The notes: generated by a model not told the origin, from the sequence alone. DNA of 64,000 nucleotides from Acanthococcus lagerstroemiae (GCA_031841125.1 CM063111.1:56481535-56545534); one strand, 5' to 3'; shown: positions 23,812-35,940, counted from the stretch's first letter. Program-made: numbers and translations.

Positions 23812-24885
23812 CAGGGCCGAAACTAAAGGGGGTGTGGGGGTTGATGCACCCTGCCAATAATTTGGCGGTCGGCAAATTATGAAACTGTACATTTGAATTT
23901 TTCAATTTTTATAAATATTGGTTTGTTTTTTCAAATTAAAAAATATTTCGATTAAAAAGGCTACAAATTTTTAGTTTCTTCAAAATGTTTAGTTTTCAAA
24001 AAATATCTTTCGGCAAATTTATCTTCTCCACCTCCCCAAATTGAAAGTCAAATTCCGTTTCTGAATATGGAGTACTCTGGACTCCTGTCAGAGATTAGTC
24101 AGTCAAAAGCCAGAAGTTGCAAGCTGAGTATCGAAAGTTATCTGAAGGGCTGAAACAAAGCTGAACCGTGGATGACATTTCGAAAATCTGAAAGTCGGTA
24201 GCAAACGCTGAATTCCGAATTTCAATGACGATTTGGTTTTTATAGATTCTCTGTTTGACCTAAAGCCTGAAATTCCTTGAAAGTTGAACATTTTATAAAA
24301 ATCTAAAAATTGTCACAAGCTGAATCCGACAACAAAGGTTCCATTGTTTAATTTACGGGCTTTGGTCCTGGTGAATATAGGAAGGAAATTTAGCCTGGAC
24401 CAAAAGTCAGAACTCCATGCAGTGACGTAGCCAGGGGGCGAAGGGGGCTAATGTCTCCCCAGGCAACTGAAATCTAATGTAAAATATGCAAAAATGATTA
24501 ATTTTTACCTTTAAAACACGTTTCTTTGAAAAATGTTTGCTCGAGCAGTAATTTTACCTTCATTTTTCATAAAATAGTCCTCCAATATCGGCAATTAAAT
24601 TAAAGAAAAAATACCTCAATTTTTGACTTTTTCTCCCATGAAAATCTTATTTTGCTCCCCCTTTGGGAAAATCCTGGCTACGCCACTAACTCCATGTGCT
24701 TTCCTTATAAGAACGAAAGAGAGTTTGTTGCACGAATTCCCCTAATCCCATTCACATGAAACTTTGTAGGTTTTTTTTCTATTTTATTGATTTTATTGGA
24801 ACCAATTCAGGAAACGAATCAGAGGCAATTCAGAGAAAAAGATGACCAAGAGTAAACAACGACCACCTCAGTATGTAAGATTCCG
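23812..24885 (+). repeat. interspersed repeat family R1, copy B
   Basis: Matches copies A and C from the module containing GAAACTGTACATTTGAATTT through GTCAGAGATTAGTCAGTC and TAATTTACGGGCTTTGG to GAGGCAATTCAGAG. It is split by a hAT MITE at 24420-24688, and removing that insert restores alignment with the other copies. Non-coding. Confidence 0.8.
24420..24688. mobile_element. hAT-type MITE family H1, nested copy, 269 bp
   Basis: The left end reads CAGTGACGTAGCCAGG and the right end, inverted, TAGTGGCGTAGCCAGG. A perfect 8-bp duplication ACTCCATG flanks it (24412-24419 and 24689-24696), as expected for hAT. Repeat copies A and C have a single CCATG at the same place and no insert. The interior matches 53690-53962 in inverse orientation. 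No coding potential. Confidence 0.92.
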
Positions 24886-25387
24886 TTGAGACTCTTGAAG
24901 GTTTGTTCAGCCTTGTTGTTCAAGACTCACTGAGAATCTGCAAGACTCTTCTAACTCGTTTCATACTTCTATCCAGCCCTATAGTTTGACCGCTTGCTTC
25001 TCCTCCTCTGATTCCAAACTCGCAACAGATTCCTCGAGCTTCATAAAAAATCCACCACGCCTCATTCAGATTCTAAGATTTCCCTTCTGATTATCTATTT
25101 TTGACGCAATTTCAGTCAACATATTTCTTTCTAATGACGGTGGGGTGAGGGGAGAAATTTTGTCGTTGTTGCCTTACCCGCGTCTGTTTCTATTGAGCTA
25201 CACTTCGAGGCTCCAATGAGCATCTCCACCCGCATCAATTTGCAGAATTGGGTTTGACTGCATTAGATAGAACAAAGAAAATAGAACTCAGAAAACTCAA
25301 AAAAATCATCCTCTGAAAAAGACTGATAAGAAGCGCAAAGAAAATCGAAGTAAAAACAAAATATTTAATTCAACACCTCTGGGGGAT
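24886..25387. other. non-coding stretch
   Basis: AT-rich with repeated CAAGACTC phrases around 24889-24955, perhaps repeat debris. No gene. Confidence 0.4.
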
Positions 25388-25560
25388 TATAATCAGAAAA
25401 ATCGAGTAACCAGAAATAATCGATTTATCAAAAATAATCAATGTACCAGAAACTGTCGACTGATCAATAGTAACTGTTCAATCAAAAATAATCCAGTAAT
25501 CAAAATCAAGCAATGAATCAAAAGCAAAAGATTAATTGATAAAATTTTGATTACTTTTAG
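25388..25560 (+). repeat. degenerate ~18-bp minisatellite
   Basis: About nine imperfect units resemble ATCARAAATAATCGATTT (for example at 25406, 25427, 25446, 25480 and 25498). Divergence between units is high, so the array is old. Confidence 0.6.
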
Positions 25561-28500
25561 AAAATTAGCTTTTGTAACGCGCTTTCGCTGGATGTTGTCT
25601 TTCATCTCCGGCTTAGAAGAACCGAGATATTGTTCCCAAGTCGAATTCGTACCACCCCCTTCCCACGTGGCGTCTCTCGCTCAGTTAAGGGAATTTTTTA
25701 TGAGATCGGCAAGTAAAAATACCAATTTTTCTTTCACTTTTATCCAAATGTTCGCGTCTTATTTCCACCAATGATAACGTAAACCTACCTATGCATCCCC
25801 GATTCAAATTGCACCATTTCGGCCGTACCCCTACGTCACATTACACAACAGGCAATTTTTCTGGTTTCCAACTAATCACTAACTCCCCAACCCTTTGTAA
25901 CCACAGGCCCTGCGGTTATGTGTTCACAACCTACGTATATACGCAGTAATTTTTCCATTCGTATTTCCTATTACTCCAGAACGTCACGCAATTCCAATTT
26001 CTTTCGGAAGCGTATTCTACTTCACAAAGGAGAGAGACAGAGTAAGAGAAGAGTGAGAGGGGCTTATGTTACCAGGTTCCTTTGAAGAAATTTTTTATCC
26101 CTTTGGAAATGTCTGCGTTTAACGTGTTGACGTTTCGGAAATCGAAAAAAGAAAAAAAAAGGAAGAGAAAATAAAAATGGTTATCCTACCCCCATTGCGA
26201 ATTACGAGACGAAGGATCAGAAGCATTTTTTAATCGACATGGGAATAGGTTAAGCGGCGTTCGAAATGAGGTCATTCAAAATGACCCACCCGGGCTCTCG
26301 TTTCATCAGTTTTTCGTCCGGTAGGACCAGCGGCGTAGAGGTCGCAAATTTATGGGCACGAAGGTTACTTCGCATCGTTTCCAGTCTGTCAAGTCGAAAC
26401 TCCCGACTACACGAGACAAACGATAAAACATCATTTAGTGCTGACAATTCGACAAAACGAATGTCTTCCAGGGATCGCATGCATCGCCGATGGAGATGAT
26501 GATGTGTCTGACTGCTCCGCATTCGGGGCAACTCCTAAATTTGCTCCTCCAGTGAGAGGCGGAGTAGAAAGAGAGCGAAATAAAAGCGCCTTACGAAAAA
26601 AGAAAAGGGAAGAGGGAAAGTGTGACGTCAAATTACGAAAATTTACAAAGACAAACAAACCATTTAAACGCACAGGAAAAACGAGCACAGAGAGAAAAAA
26701 AAAGGAACACCGTAAAGCGGACCTCTACATCGAGGCTAAGCATTATCAGATTCTCTCAAATTCGACAGTCTTCATTTTCACATCGAGATTTCATCCACTC
26801 GACGTGTGAAGAAGGAAGAAAAAAAAAAGAATAGGAAAAAAGTCAACAACAGTACATAACGGTTTTGGAACATGACGTCAAACGTGTATCCCATCGAAAT
26901 TGTCCTACTTGTCAAATACCATTCAAATATAAAGTTATTTTCTTTTTCTCGTGCCAAAAAAATAAAATAAAAATAAAAAAATAGAGAAACAAACAAAATA
27001 AAGAAAAAAATGTCACGTTAGTTGTCATCCCTTATATTTTTCTCTTTCTTTTTTCCATTCTGTATCGAAGAGGGTACGTCAATCAGCGAACGAGAAAATA
27101 TTTCCGTTAACAAAAGGGGGTGTAATTTATCGTAAATTCCAATCGACTGAGCCATTCAAATTTACACAATTTATTTTTCATCCCTCGATTTTAATTATAC
27201 ACACGTCTTCATTGTTTCCTGATGAACGATAGTCGAAGCTTTTAATTTTCTTCCTCCCTTCTAATCTCGAGTCTCATTTGAATTATTATCGAAATCAGAC
27301 GCGTCGCGGAGACTCGGCTCATCACAGCTCCAACTCTCATCCCGGGCACTGGCGATTTCTCAGGTTGATAGAATCAAGATTTTCTGGTACGCAAATAACA
27401 GTCCGGGTGGACAGGAGTAATGAACTCGACCCTGTTACTGGGAGCGGAGCAAATGAAATTGGGTCGATCACATTTTCTGGTAACTCCGTTTTCTCTCCCA
27501 CAACACGGATGTTACCCCCATATCGAATGCATCGTCAAAATTCACTCGTCTACAGATTTTGTTCACCTTTCTAAGGCAAGAAGTAAGTTTACGCCCTTTA
27601 TGACAAAAATGTATCAAGGTGTCTACCGGTTAAACAAGGTTCCCGAACGTGGCCCATTTTGAAAGAGGTCCCCAATCCCAAAGAATGTACAACGGAAACA
27701 ATTTTCCAAAACAAAGTTAGAGTGATGAATTACAAAAGTCAACTTTGTAAAAAGTCTTTCCCCACATCCTCCACTAAAAAAATCAGAAAATAAGTCTCCT
27801 CAAGTCTACTAATATTCGCCCAGTTTTGATTTCGACTTCACATCCTTTGTACTTGGAAATAACATATAGATATGCAGGTAGATTAATAGATCTTAGCTTT
27901 CAAATCCTGGATCTTGGCTTTTGGCTTCATGCCCATGTGACAGAGATGGGCAAGACAATGATTCCAGGGACTTAAAATCGTGTTCTGCAGATCATTTTGT
28001 GAAAGAAAATAATCAAATCATAAAGAAACTAAATGATCTTGCAATATTTTTGATCGTTCTTTTACAATTTTGCCCGGCTTCTGTAATGTTTTCGATTTTA
28101 GAACATTTTTGGAATTAGGAAAAAAATTACGATTCTTCAAACCAGTCATTAAACGATCGTCTTCATCTTTTATGATCTTTCCTAGCTCTGTCTGTCACTG
28201 AGACACAAAGTATCGTATGAATAGGATGCAGAGAACTGAAGAGATTTCACTTCCTCGCTCCTCGGGTTTTTACTTTCCAACTAGCCTTTCTGCCTGTCTC
28301 GCTGACATACGGCGCAATCAGGAAATACTTCTGGTAGGCACTGAACCTCAAAAAATCAGAGGAGAGGGATAAATTTTATACAAAAAAGTAGAATACTTGG
28401 TTTGTAATTCTTTGCTTAAATTTCGCTCCGGGCTTTTGGGGAGGGGGTGGTAGCCCCCATAGCCCCTCCCCTGTTGCGCCTACGCTTGCTGATTCTCAGA

Positions 28501-28655
28501 TGAAAATGAATCCAAATTGAATCTGAAATCCAATTTTGTGTCTTTCTATTGGATTTGGATTCGTGATTATGAATCTGATTGCCAACTCGAATTCCTTGAT
28601 TCTGTTTTTCCAAGAACCCACCAATGTTCTTCCAAGATCTGAATGCACTGCACTC
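25561..28655. other. non-coding stretch
   Basis: Alternating AT-rich DNA and mildly GC-richer patches (26250-26600, 27280-27560). Frames up to 123 codons have no domain and overlap on opposite strands. A-rich and T-rich runs occur at 26816-27010. No RNA gene or transposon terminus recognised. Confidence 0.4.
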
Positions 28656-29303
28656 AGGGGCGAAACTACATGGGGGTGTGGTTAGACACCCACCCCAAAT
28701 AATTTGTCAGTCGGCCAATCTCAAAACTGTTCATTTGAATTTTCCATTTTGTATAAATGTTTGTTTGTTTTTTTTTGTTTTTTTTTTCAATTAACAAAAA
28801 TATTACGATTAAAAAATCGGCAAATTTATAATTTTTTAAAAATTTCGTCAACGAATTTTTAGTTTTCGATGGCTTATACTGTTTAGTGTATAGAGATCCC
28901 TCCCTCACCACAAATCCTCCTCGTCCTTCACCACGACCTTCCTCCTCGAAGCTCCCTCTTCCACCATGAACCACTAGATTCTCTGTTTGACCTAGAGCCT
29001 CAAATTTGAGAAAGTTGAACATTTTATTAAAATCTAAAAGTTGAAAGCAAAAGACTTATTTTCCAGAGTCAAAAGCTGAACCAACAGCAAATGTTCTATT
29101 GTTTAATTTACGGGCTTTGGCCCTGGTGAATATAGGAGAGAAATTTAGTCTGAAACAAAAGTGAAAACCCCATGTGTTTTTCTCATAAGAACGAAAGGAA
29201 GCTTGTGGCACGGATTCCCCTAATCCGATTAACCTGAAACTTTGTAGGGTTTTTTGATTTTATTGGAACTAATTTAGGAGACGAATCAGAGGAAATTCAG
29301 AGC
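28656..29303 (+). repeat. interspersed repeat family R1, copy C
   Basis: Matches copies A and B but is shorter. A block between about 28870 and 28978 replaces the part of A and B carrying the GTCAGAGACTAGTCAG phrase. It ends at GAGGAAATTCAGAG and is followed at once by a second first-module copy. Confidence 0.75.
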
Positions 29304-29525
29304 AGTCGGCCAGTTTTGAAACTGTTCATTTGAATTTTTCATTTTCTAAGAACGTTTGATGGTTTGTTCATTTTTTCATCAATTAAAAAATATTTTCATT
29401 TAAAAATCGGCAAATTTTCAAAAAATTTTGTCGGTGAATTTTCAGTTTAAAAAAATTTATAATCAAATTTTCCTTCTCAACCCTCTCCTCCCAAATGAAA
29501 GTCAAATTTCGTCTCTGACTGCACT
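29304..29525 (+). repeat. R1 first-module repeat downstream of copy C
   Basis: This repeats the ~220-bp start of the family (CAGTCGGCCAGTTTTGAAAC on to AAGTCAAATTTCGT) in direct orientation. Copy A has the same arrangement at 12475-12236 on its strand, so a direct terminal repeat may belong to the element itself. Confidence 0.65.
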
Positions 29526-30384
29526 CGATAATACTGCCAGTTTTTGTTTTTCTGTTTTACCACCACATTAAATTTCGCTTCTCCATTGCAAAGTCCAGAT
29601 TTTTCTTGGAATCTAAAATCCTTTCTACCGGATTTGGATACGAGTTTTTAGATTCCGAATGATTTGCATTCGGATTTCGGATGAATCTTTTCTCGAATTC
29701 TTTTCATCTCTGGTCTAACTTGTTTTTGAGGTAACAAGTCGGCCATCAGTTTATCTGCTTACCAAGTATGTTTGCGAGTGACAGTGTCTCTTGGCTCGGT
29801 TGTTCCACGGTTCCCATGTCCAGCCGAGTCCCGAGGGAACTGATCTGCTGGTGCAATTTTTCGGATTTTGGGTAAGTACTTCACCTCGTTGCCTCACCCG
29901 GAATTGTTCGTTAACTAAAGAGCAGAAGATATTTTCAACATGAACAGACAGAAAAAGGGGAATCAGGATACCAGTTACTGAGTTTCCGAAGTCGTCGGAT
30001 TCAATTTTCTTTTCCTACGAGTTTAGTTTTTGTTGAAGATTGTGTCACCAACCTGCTGGTCAAAAGATAAAGAAAAATGATACGAATACAAAAAAATTAG
30101 GGTTCCAAACGCCACTGGATTCGTTTTCGATGTTGTAGTTATGATTCTGAAAACAATGGTGCGAGGGATACATAAATGGACTGATCTGCTGGTTCGTTAG
30201 TATAAGCATCGATTTTATCATTTCTGACAAAAATGTGTTGAAGTGACTCGTAAGAGATTGTGAAATCACTGACTCATCTTGCGTAAGAAAACCACATGGC
30301 CGCGGTTTTTTTTTCAACCAAAGCAAACCCAGTTCTTATCTCCTGACCCCATCATGTATCTCTACCTGCGTTAGGGAGACTGTA
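29526..30384. other. non-coding stretch
   Basis: No recognised gene. A short ATG frame at 29817 runs to a GTAAGT splice-donor-like site near 29872, but nothing supports it beyond those two chance-prone signals. Confidence 0.35.
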
Positions 30385-30545
30385 GACTTTTGATTATCCG
30401 CCCTCCGGTAATCCGGCATAAATTCTGCCCCCCGCCCTGGCCGAGTTATCCGCCTCGTCGAGGGCGGATAAGGTAAATTATCCCTGGAAAATCAGTATTT
30501 TCTATTGCATTGGATACGAAAACTGTATTTTTCATCGATCAATGT
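30385..30545 (+). mobile_element. Tigger-like repeat fragment
   Basis: GATTATCCGCCCTCCGGTAA, followed by repeated TTATCC/GGATAA phrases and CGAGGGCGGATAA, is typical of pogo/Tigger terminal regions. Its 3' part (ATTCTGCC through GGAAAATCAGT and TTTCTATTGCA) is repeated at 33040-33115. Confidence 0.5.
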
Positions 30546-31824
30546 TGGTTCCCCAGATGATCAAAAAGTAGCAAGACTAAAAGTGTAAAAAGACTAAAAG
30601 TGTAAATTATCAGCATTTAGTTTTTCTATATCAGTTTATTAAATTCAATTGGTCCTATTCGAGGTCTGCTACGAGACAGAGTATCTATTTAATTTTCGTT
30701 TGTATAATAATAATTAGGACTAATTCGGAACTTGGAATTGCCGCCTTTGCTCTATGATCGTGATATGATTCAGTTGTGAAGTTCCACAAAGAAGGCAATG
30801 AACAGTACATCTCAAAATGATTGCTCTTCTTCTTTTTGAGCTGAGCAGCAGCTCATGCTTCTTCTTTTTTTATCTTCACTGTTCGGGACATAGACATAAA
30901 CCACCAAAAGAAACTGACCAAAACTTCCACCAAATTCCTTTACTCGTTACCAAACCAAACTGCTGTCACGTGTGCTTTAACTGATCAAATCTTTCCAAAA
31001 AGTGTTGATTCTTGACAGAGCATCAAGAATGTCAGATTTATTCTGATATTCTTGATGTTCGTTCAATTTATTATTCTCTTCTCGAGGGTAATTCTTCAAA
31101 AAATGGGTATTTTTGAGCTTCTATAATTCATTAAAATTTTTTGCTTTTTTCTACTTTTTTCTTCAAAGCATATTTCTTAGTATACCTATCAACAATTTTT
31201 TAATGTGAATTTTCCTTCATTTTGACCCATCAACTGGCTGAAATTTCAGTCTAATTTTTTGTAACGACAGGGAAATGAGAAGTGTTACAGTGGAATGAAC
31301 AATGTTAACGCAGCAGTGTAAAAATCGATTGTAAGATGTACAATAAGTCTTTTTTATGTACGGACATGAGGTGCTAGAGTAATGGGCACAGAATCATATT
31401 GCATGTCATAGAAACTAATAGGTAGGTAATCCAAATCCTCTTTTCGCTTTCTGCGCATGAAAAATTGTAATTATTATGAAAACTGTGAATATATCTGAAA
31501 AAATCACGTAAATGATTACACTTAATTATAATATCGAAAATTATAAATCTGGGAAAGTCACAATCAATTACGCTCAATTATAATATCAAATTGGAGTTCT
31601 GTGCGTATCGCGAGCGAAACTAGACGTGTGTTTACCAAACTCAAAGGCGTTTTTGTCAACTAATTGAAAGCTATAAGGCCAATTTCGGGAAAAAGTAGTT
31701 CGGGCGTTAAGTGTTGAGCTGAACCGGGTAGTGCAAATTTGCAGAAAAATTTCGGGAAAAAACTGTGCCTCATCAGTGAAGTGCGAGCACGTCGGGACGT
31801 GAAAACCCGGTTCGTGGTGTAGTG
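30546..31824. other. non-coding stretch
   Basis: AT-rich, no gene. AAGACTAAAAGTGTAAA occurs twice near 30582-30604. No clear transposon ends. Confidence 0.4.
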
Positions 31825-33035
31825 CAGTGTTGCCATTTTAGCTATTTTCTAGCTATTCCTAGCTATTTGGCTGAGTGAAAGTAGCTAAATTTTCACTTCT
31901 AACTTTTAGCGGGATTTCTAGCTATTTTCGCATAAACAGCGTTTTTTTCGTAATTATCAATACATTTTCATTTTTTTTCAATTGTTTTAAAATTATTTTT
32001 CAATTTTTATAAGTTCAAGTCAAACTTGAAATTTTGATATTTTTCTTCAAATCAAAAAGCTAAAAATTGTTTATGAAACTGCATGAAATTGTTCATTCAC
32101 AAAGTCAAAAATACGCCCGTGGGTAGTTGAAGTTCTTCATTTTTTCATTTTTTTTTCTGTTATCTGTGATGCCGAAGATGAAAATGATAAAATTCGAATC
32201 TTGAACATTGAACCAAAGACATTACGAACATTTACGATTACGCTGTATGTTTCACATTCTGCAAGAATGGTGAGCAATTTTTCACAAGTATTACCGATAA
32301 TGTGTCATTTTCTTTTCGTTTTTCATTCTGTAGGGTAAGACAGATTACCGCCAAAAATTTCGCGAAACATGGCTGAAAGATCCAGAGTTTTCGATTTGGT
32401 TAGAAGAAAAAAAAAACAACAAAAGGATCAAAGAATAGTGTATCGCAAGCATACTGCAAGTATTGTAAATGCGTTCTAAATCCAAAAAAGCACGATTAAG
32501 TCGAATAGCAGTGTAATACAGTCTAACCCCAAAATTGATAAAGTTGTTTCAAATGTGAACATTCGTAATGAAAAAGTGTTGAAGAAAGAAGCCGAAATAT
32601 GTTTGTTTATTGCAGAGCACACATCGCTAGCTACCGCAGATCATTTGGGTCCAATTTTTCAACGATATGATCCTGATTTAAAATGTGAACGAAGTAAATG
32701 CACAGCTATAATCAAAAACGTTTTGAGTCCATATTTCATCACTACTCTGAGGAAAGATGTGCTAGATGGTCCAGGATTTTACAGTTTATTGCTAGATGAA
32801 TCGACTGATATTTCCACAATTAAATTTTTGGGAATGAATATAATGTATTACAGTTCCGAAAAGAGAGAAATCGTTTGCACCTTTTTAAAACTAGAGCCAG
32901 TGGAAGCCGGTGATGCTCAAACATTGAGTAATGCTGTTATAAAAGTGTTGAACGAATTTGGGTTTCCACTCAGAAACTTGATTGGGATTGGAACTGATAA
33001 CGCGAATGTAATGACAGGCCAGTATAATGGAGTTT
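31825..33035 (+). mobile_element. hAT transposon, 5' part
   Basis: CAGTGTTGCCATTTTAGCTA at 31825 looks like a hAT 5' terminus. The next ~100 bp repeats CTAGCTATTT several times. The decayed transposase at 32338-33035 follows on the same strand. The 3' end is missing: protein similarity stops near 33035, where a Tigger-like repeat begins. Confidence 0.65.
32338..33035 (+). pseudogene. hAT transposase (BED finger plus DUF4371), truncated
   Basis: Near 32340 a frame reads DYRQKFRETWLKDPEF, the usual lead-in to the BED zinc finger in this group. A shifted frame then gives YCKYCKCVLNPKKH, the finger's Cys pair. From 32555 a long frame contains FYSLLLDESTDIS (first catalytic Asp) and LIGIGTDNANVMTG (second catalytic Asp). 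The catalytic Glu region and the C-terminal dimerisation domain are absent. Frameshifts, stops and truncation make it non-functional. It is a different copy from the minus-strand relic at 20075-20575. Confidence 0.88.
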
Positions 33036-33039
33036 GCAT

Positions 33040-33120
33040 ACATTCTGCCGCCCGCCCTGCGAATAAACCAAACTATCCTTGGAAAATCAGTTTCTATTGC
33101 ACTGGACACGAATAATGGAT
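33040..33120 (+). mobile_element. Tigger-like repeat fragment
   Basis: ATTCTGCCGCCCGCCCTG and CCTTGGAAAATCAGTTTC match the 3' part of 30385-30545. It forms the downstream edge of the hAT pseudogene and supplies the last ~25 codons of its open frame, so those residues are not transposase. Confidence 0.55.
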
Positions 33121-34217
33121 TTTTTATAGACTGCTCAACATTAGGTCGTCAAGGGATAGGCGTGTCCTGTGCGACGGGTTGCTCCTATAGTTTTAGCATG
33201 CCTTTCGATGCGACACACAACTACCTCTGTACTTTTACCAATATGGCGCCACATCGGTGTTGTTGAAATACTTGGAACATTTTTAACGAAACCATTTTAT
33301 CTTTTCAAAGCTGATGTAAGTACCATATAGACTACAGTAACATGAATCTTAACTAATGGCCGAAATCGTACGAACTGAAAGGACTATCTCCCTAGATAGT
33401 CTACCCGGTTAATCGGAAAAGCTGGAACCGCATATCCCGCTTCGGAACTGCTCTCGAGAATGCAGAATATACTTTTTTCTGCGCCCGAACTACTAAGTTC
33501 AACTATTTCACTTAACGAGTCGCACTTACTCGAAAGTTTATCCTTAATCGTAACAAGTATCGCAAACACTCGCGGAGTGTGAATTTTAGAAGCATCAGCA
33601 CTTCACCGGGTACTAAAAAGAAGGCGACCGACCTACCGACCGTTTCCGAATTATCGTTGATTAGCGGCTGTGCATAGACGGTGGCCGGCCATACTCAGTC
33701 AGTCCCGAGAAAATTGTGACAAACTTACTGGGTTCCCTCTGTCTCCAGCATCGTATGCTCCTACGTGAGACTATAGGCGACCATTTCGTCGGCGTCGCCC
33801 CGAAGTCGCAAAGGAATGCGAACCATCCCGATTCATTATCGCGCTTATTACGCGTAGCTATGCGTGATGAGGACGGGGACGGGGACGAGAGCGGTCGCCG
33901 AACCGCCATTTCCGCATTCGGGCGACGCGAACTCGAACGTATTTCGGAAGCCGAAATCATTAAAAGCATATTGGTCGTCGCACTTGACAGTTGCGTGCCT
34001 CCCGACGTTGTTGTTGCTATTGTCGTCGTCTGAACTGGACCGCCCTGTCTTCATCTTTAGCGGCAACTCCAGCCAGCGCGAACTGGACACTCGATCGAAA
34101 TACTCAACCAACGTTGCGCAGCGGCAAACGGCCATAATGCAATTACGCCATGTAGCTCGAGAAAAGGTACCTCAAGTCGGACAAATGAGATTTCGGTTTC
34201 CATCAGGGGCATTCTAT
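33121..34217. other. GC-richer non-coding stretch
   Basis: From about 33660 to 34130 GC content and CpG rise and long frames appear on both strands (up to 180 codons). None has a recognised domain and the strands compete equally, so I do not call a gene. Confidence 0.4.
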
Positions 34218-34617
34218 ACGGTGTGGCTCTGTGGTGTAGCGGTAAGAACTCGGCTTCATAACCTGAAGGCACCGGGTTCGATTTCCAACGCCGGTATCGT
34301 TATCAGTAATGCAAGAAAGAACTCGTCACACATTCCAACACCGCATTCTGATAACGTACTCAAGAGTCACAACCACTTACAGCAAAGGCTTCCGAGAAGT
34401 GTGTAATCGGTCGCCAGTATCTGAAAGCTGTAAATGGGTAAGGCGCTACTACCAGCCAGGTGCTCGTTGAACTCACCGTCATAAGCCACAAGCGCAGTCG
34501 ACCTAGGCCGATTCCCGGCAAGAAGAGAAGAGGGCATACGCAGCTCTGAAATGCTCCCCGATGTCCCTGAGGTAATGCTCGAAGAGGCGGTTCCAGGGCT
34601 CGGGTGAGAGCAAACGA
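34218..34617 (+). mobile_element. tRNA-derived SINE (family S1), copy 2 with tRNA-Met-like head
   Basis: 34218-34293 folds like a tRNA: A box TGGTGTAGCGG, anticodon region CTTCATAACCTGAAGG as in tRNA-Met (CAT), and B box GGGTTCGATTTCC. About 140 bp later comes the family body, GTGCTCGTTGAACTCAC, GACCTAGGCCGATTCC, GGCAAGAAGAGAAGAGGGC and GCGGTTCCAGGGCTCGGGT, shared with 58321-58528. Acceptor-stem pairing is weak, so it is not a functional tRNA gene. Confidence 0.7.
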
Positions 34618-35870
34618 AAACGAGGGGCATTCTATACAGCAGACTCAGGCAAGCATTAGAAGTCAAGAAATCCGCCTGATTGGTTGGAACATTAGGCAGG
34701 TACAGCGATTTGACAGTAAAATTTTACGAACAACAGGTTTTGAGGGCAAATACTTTACAGGGTTAGGAAAGCTCACATTTTATTCCTCCCGATACCCCTC
34801 CTTATGGTCTAGATATCTTCACTTAGAACAAGAATCTACCACGTCCGGCATCGGTGGACGGTCACATTCCCCGAAAACCTCTTCGTCCAAACCTTGAGCT
34901 TCCAACTCGATCTGCTCGACATGTCATCCGAGTGAACGCCCGCACGATCGAGGTCTATAACCAGATTCATCATGCCGCGCCGCCCGCGACCGCTCCCGCC
35001 AACTCATCCACCTGAAACGCGAACTCGTAAAAAACCCGAGTTAAGTAAATAACGGCGTGTAAATTCTCCTTTTTTTTTCGTAGTTGGTATTTTTCCTTCT
35101 TTTTCATTTTTTCCCACTTTTTTCTCTTTCTTTAGTTTCAGTGCACGACGCAATGTCTTGAACGGTTGAATGCCAACAGTCTTCGACGCCGTTCTTACAC
35201 AGGTCGAGCGCATCGCGTCGCATCGCATCGCCATCTGGCCCGGCCGCGTTGTATTATCATTACGATTTCACTCTCGCCGCGCCGGCAAGAAAATAAACTC
35301 TCACGTGGGAATTAATGCGATAATAACGAGGTAAAATAAGGTAAATTAAAACGTTTAATTACGTCATCTTCGCGTTGAGTGGAGCGGAGCGGCGCTCAAC
35401 CGTAAGCTCGCAGTAACGAAACGCGATGCAAATGCGATACCCAGACTTGAAGCACGGATGGAGGAGGACATAACAAAACAAAAAAAAAAAAAAAAAAAAA
35501 AAAACCCAGAGAAGGAAAGAAAGCAAAAAAAAATGGGAATTTTATAAGGAAATTTCTCACGCTGCCCAAGTCTCCGGCCTTTCCAGTAACTGAGCGTTCA
35601 GTGGTTCTACAAGTTTCACGCACACGTGCGTGCTTTTTCTTGCGTCGCTTCCACAATCCCGCCGACAACAATATACATTTTTATATACATGCTCAACAAA
35701 GACGTTATTTTAGAACGCTTTTGGGGGTCAAATACACGACTTTTTGATGTAAGCATAGAAACCAGGCAGAACAGGATAAAGAAGACAGAAGAGCAACCGA
35801 TAAGCGCCTTATTTGTAATCACTTTCCTGTGCAAGATGTGAAACTTTTGAACCGACAGTGGAGAGCACTA
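34618..35870. other. non-coding stretch with GC-rich island
   Basis: 34960-35420 is CpG-rich and includes repeated GCATCGC and the sequence TTTAATTACGTCATC, which resembles homeodomain and CRE-type binding sites by eye only. A25 lies at 35480-35504. No recognised gene. Confidence 0.4.
35480..35504 (+). repeat. poly(A) run, 25 bp
   Basis: An uninterrupted run of 25 A. It could be a retroelement tail or simple slippage; no retroelement body is visible upstream. Confidence 0.9.
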
Positions 35871-35940
35871 CAGGGAGTCCATTCTTGTTCGGAAATGATT
35901 TTCCCTGACTTTTCCAGGTTTTTAAGGGGGGGGGGGGGGG
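35871..35940 (+). repeat. CAGGGTGTCC-family fragment with G15 run
   Basis: CAGGGAGTCCATTC and TTTCCCTGACTTTTCCAGG match the family seen at 10462. The fragment ends in 15 consecutive G at 35926-35940, the longest G/C run in the window. Confidence 0.55.

Noticed and set aside
34218..34293. functional tRNA-Met gene
   Set aside because: The anticodon arm resembles tRNA-Met, but the acceptor stem does not close. More likely a SINE head or tRNA pseudogene.
33864..34406. 180-codon plus-strand open frame
   Set aside because: It runs into the tRNA-derived SINE at 34218, overlaps equally long frames on the other strand and shows no family motif.
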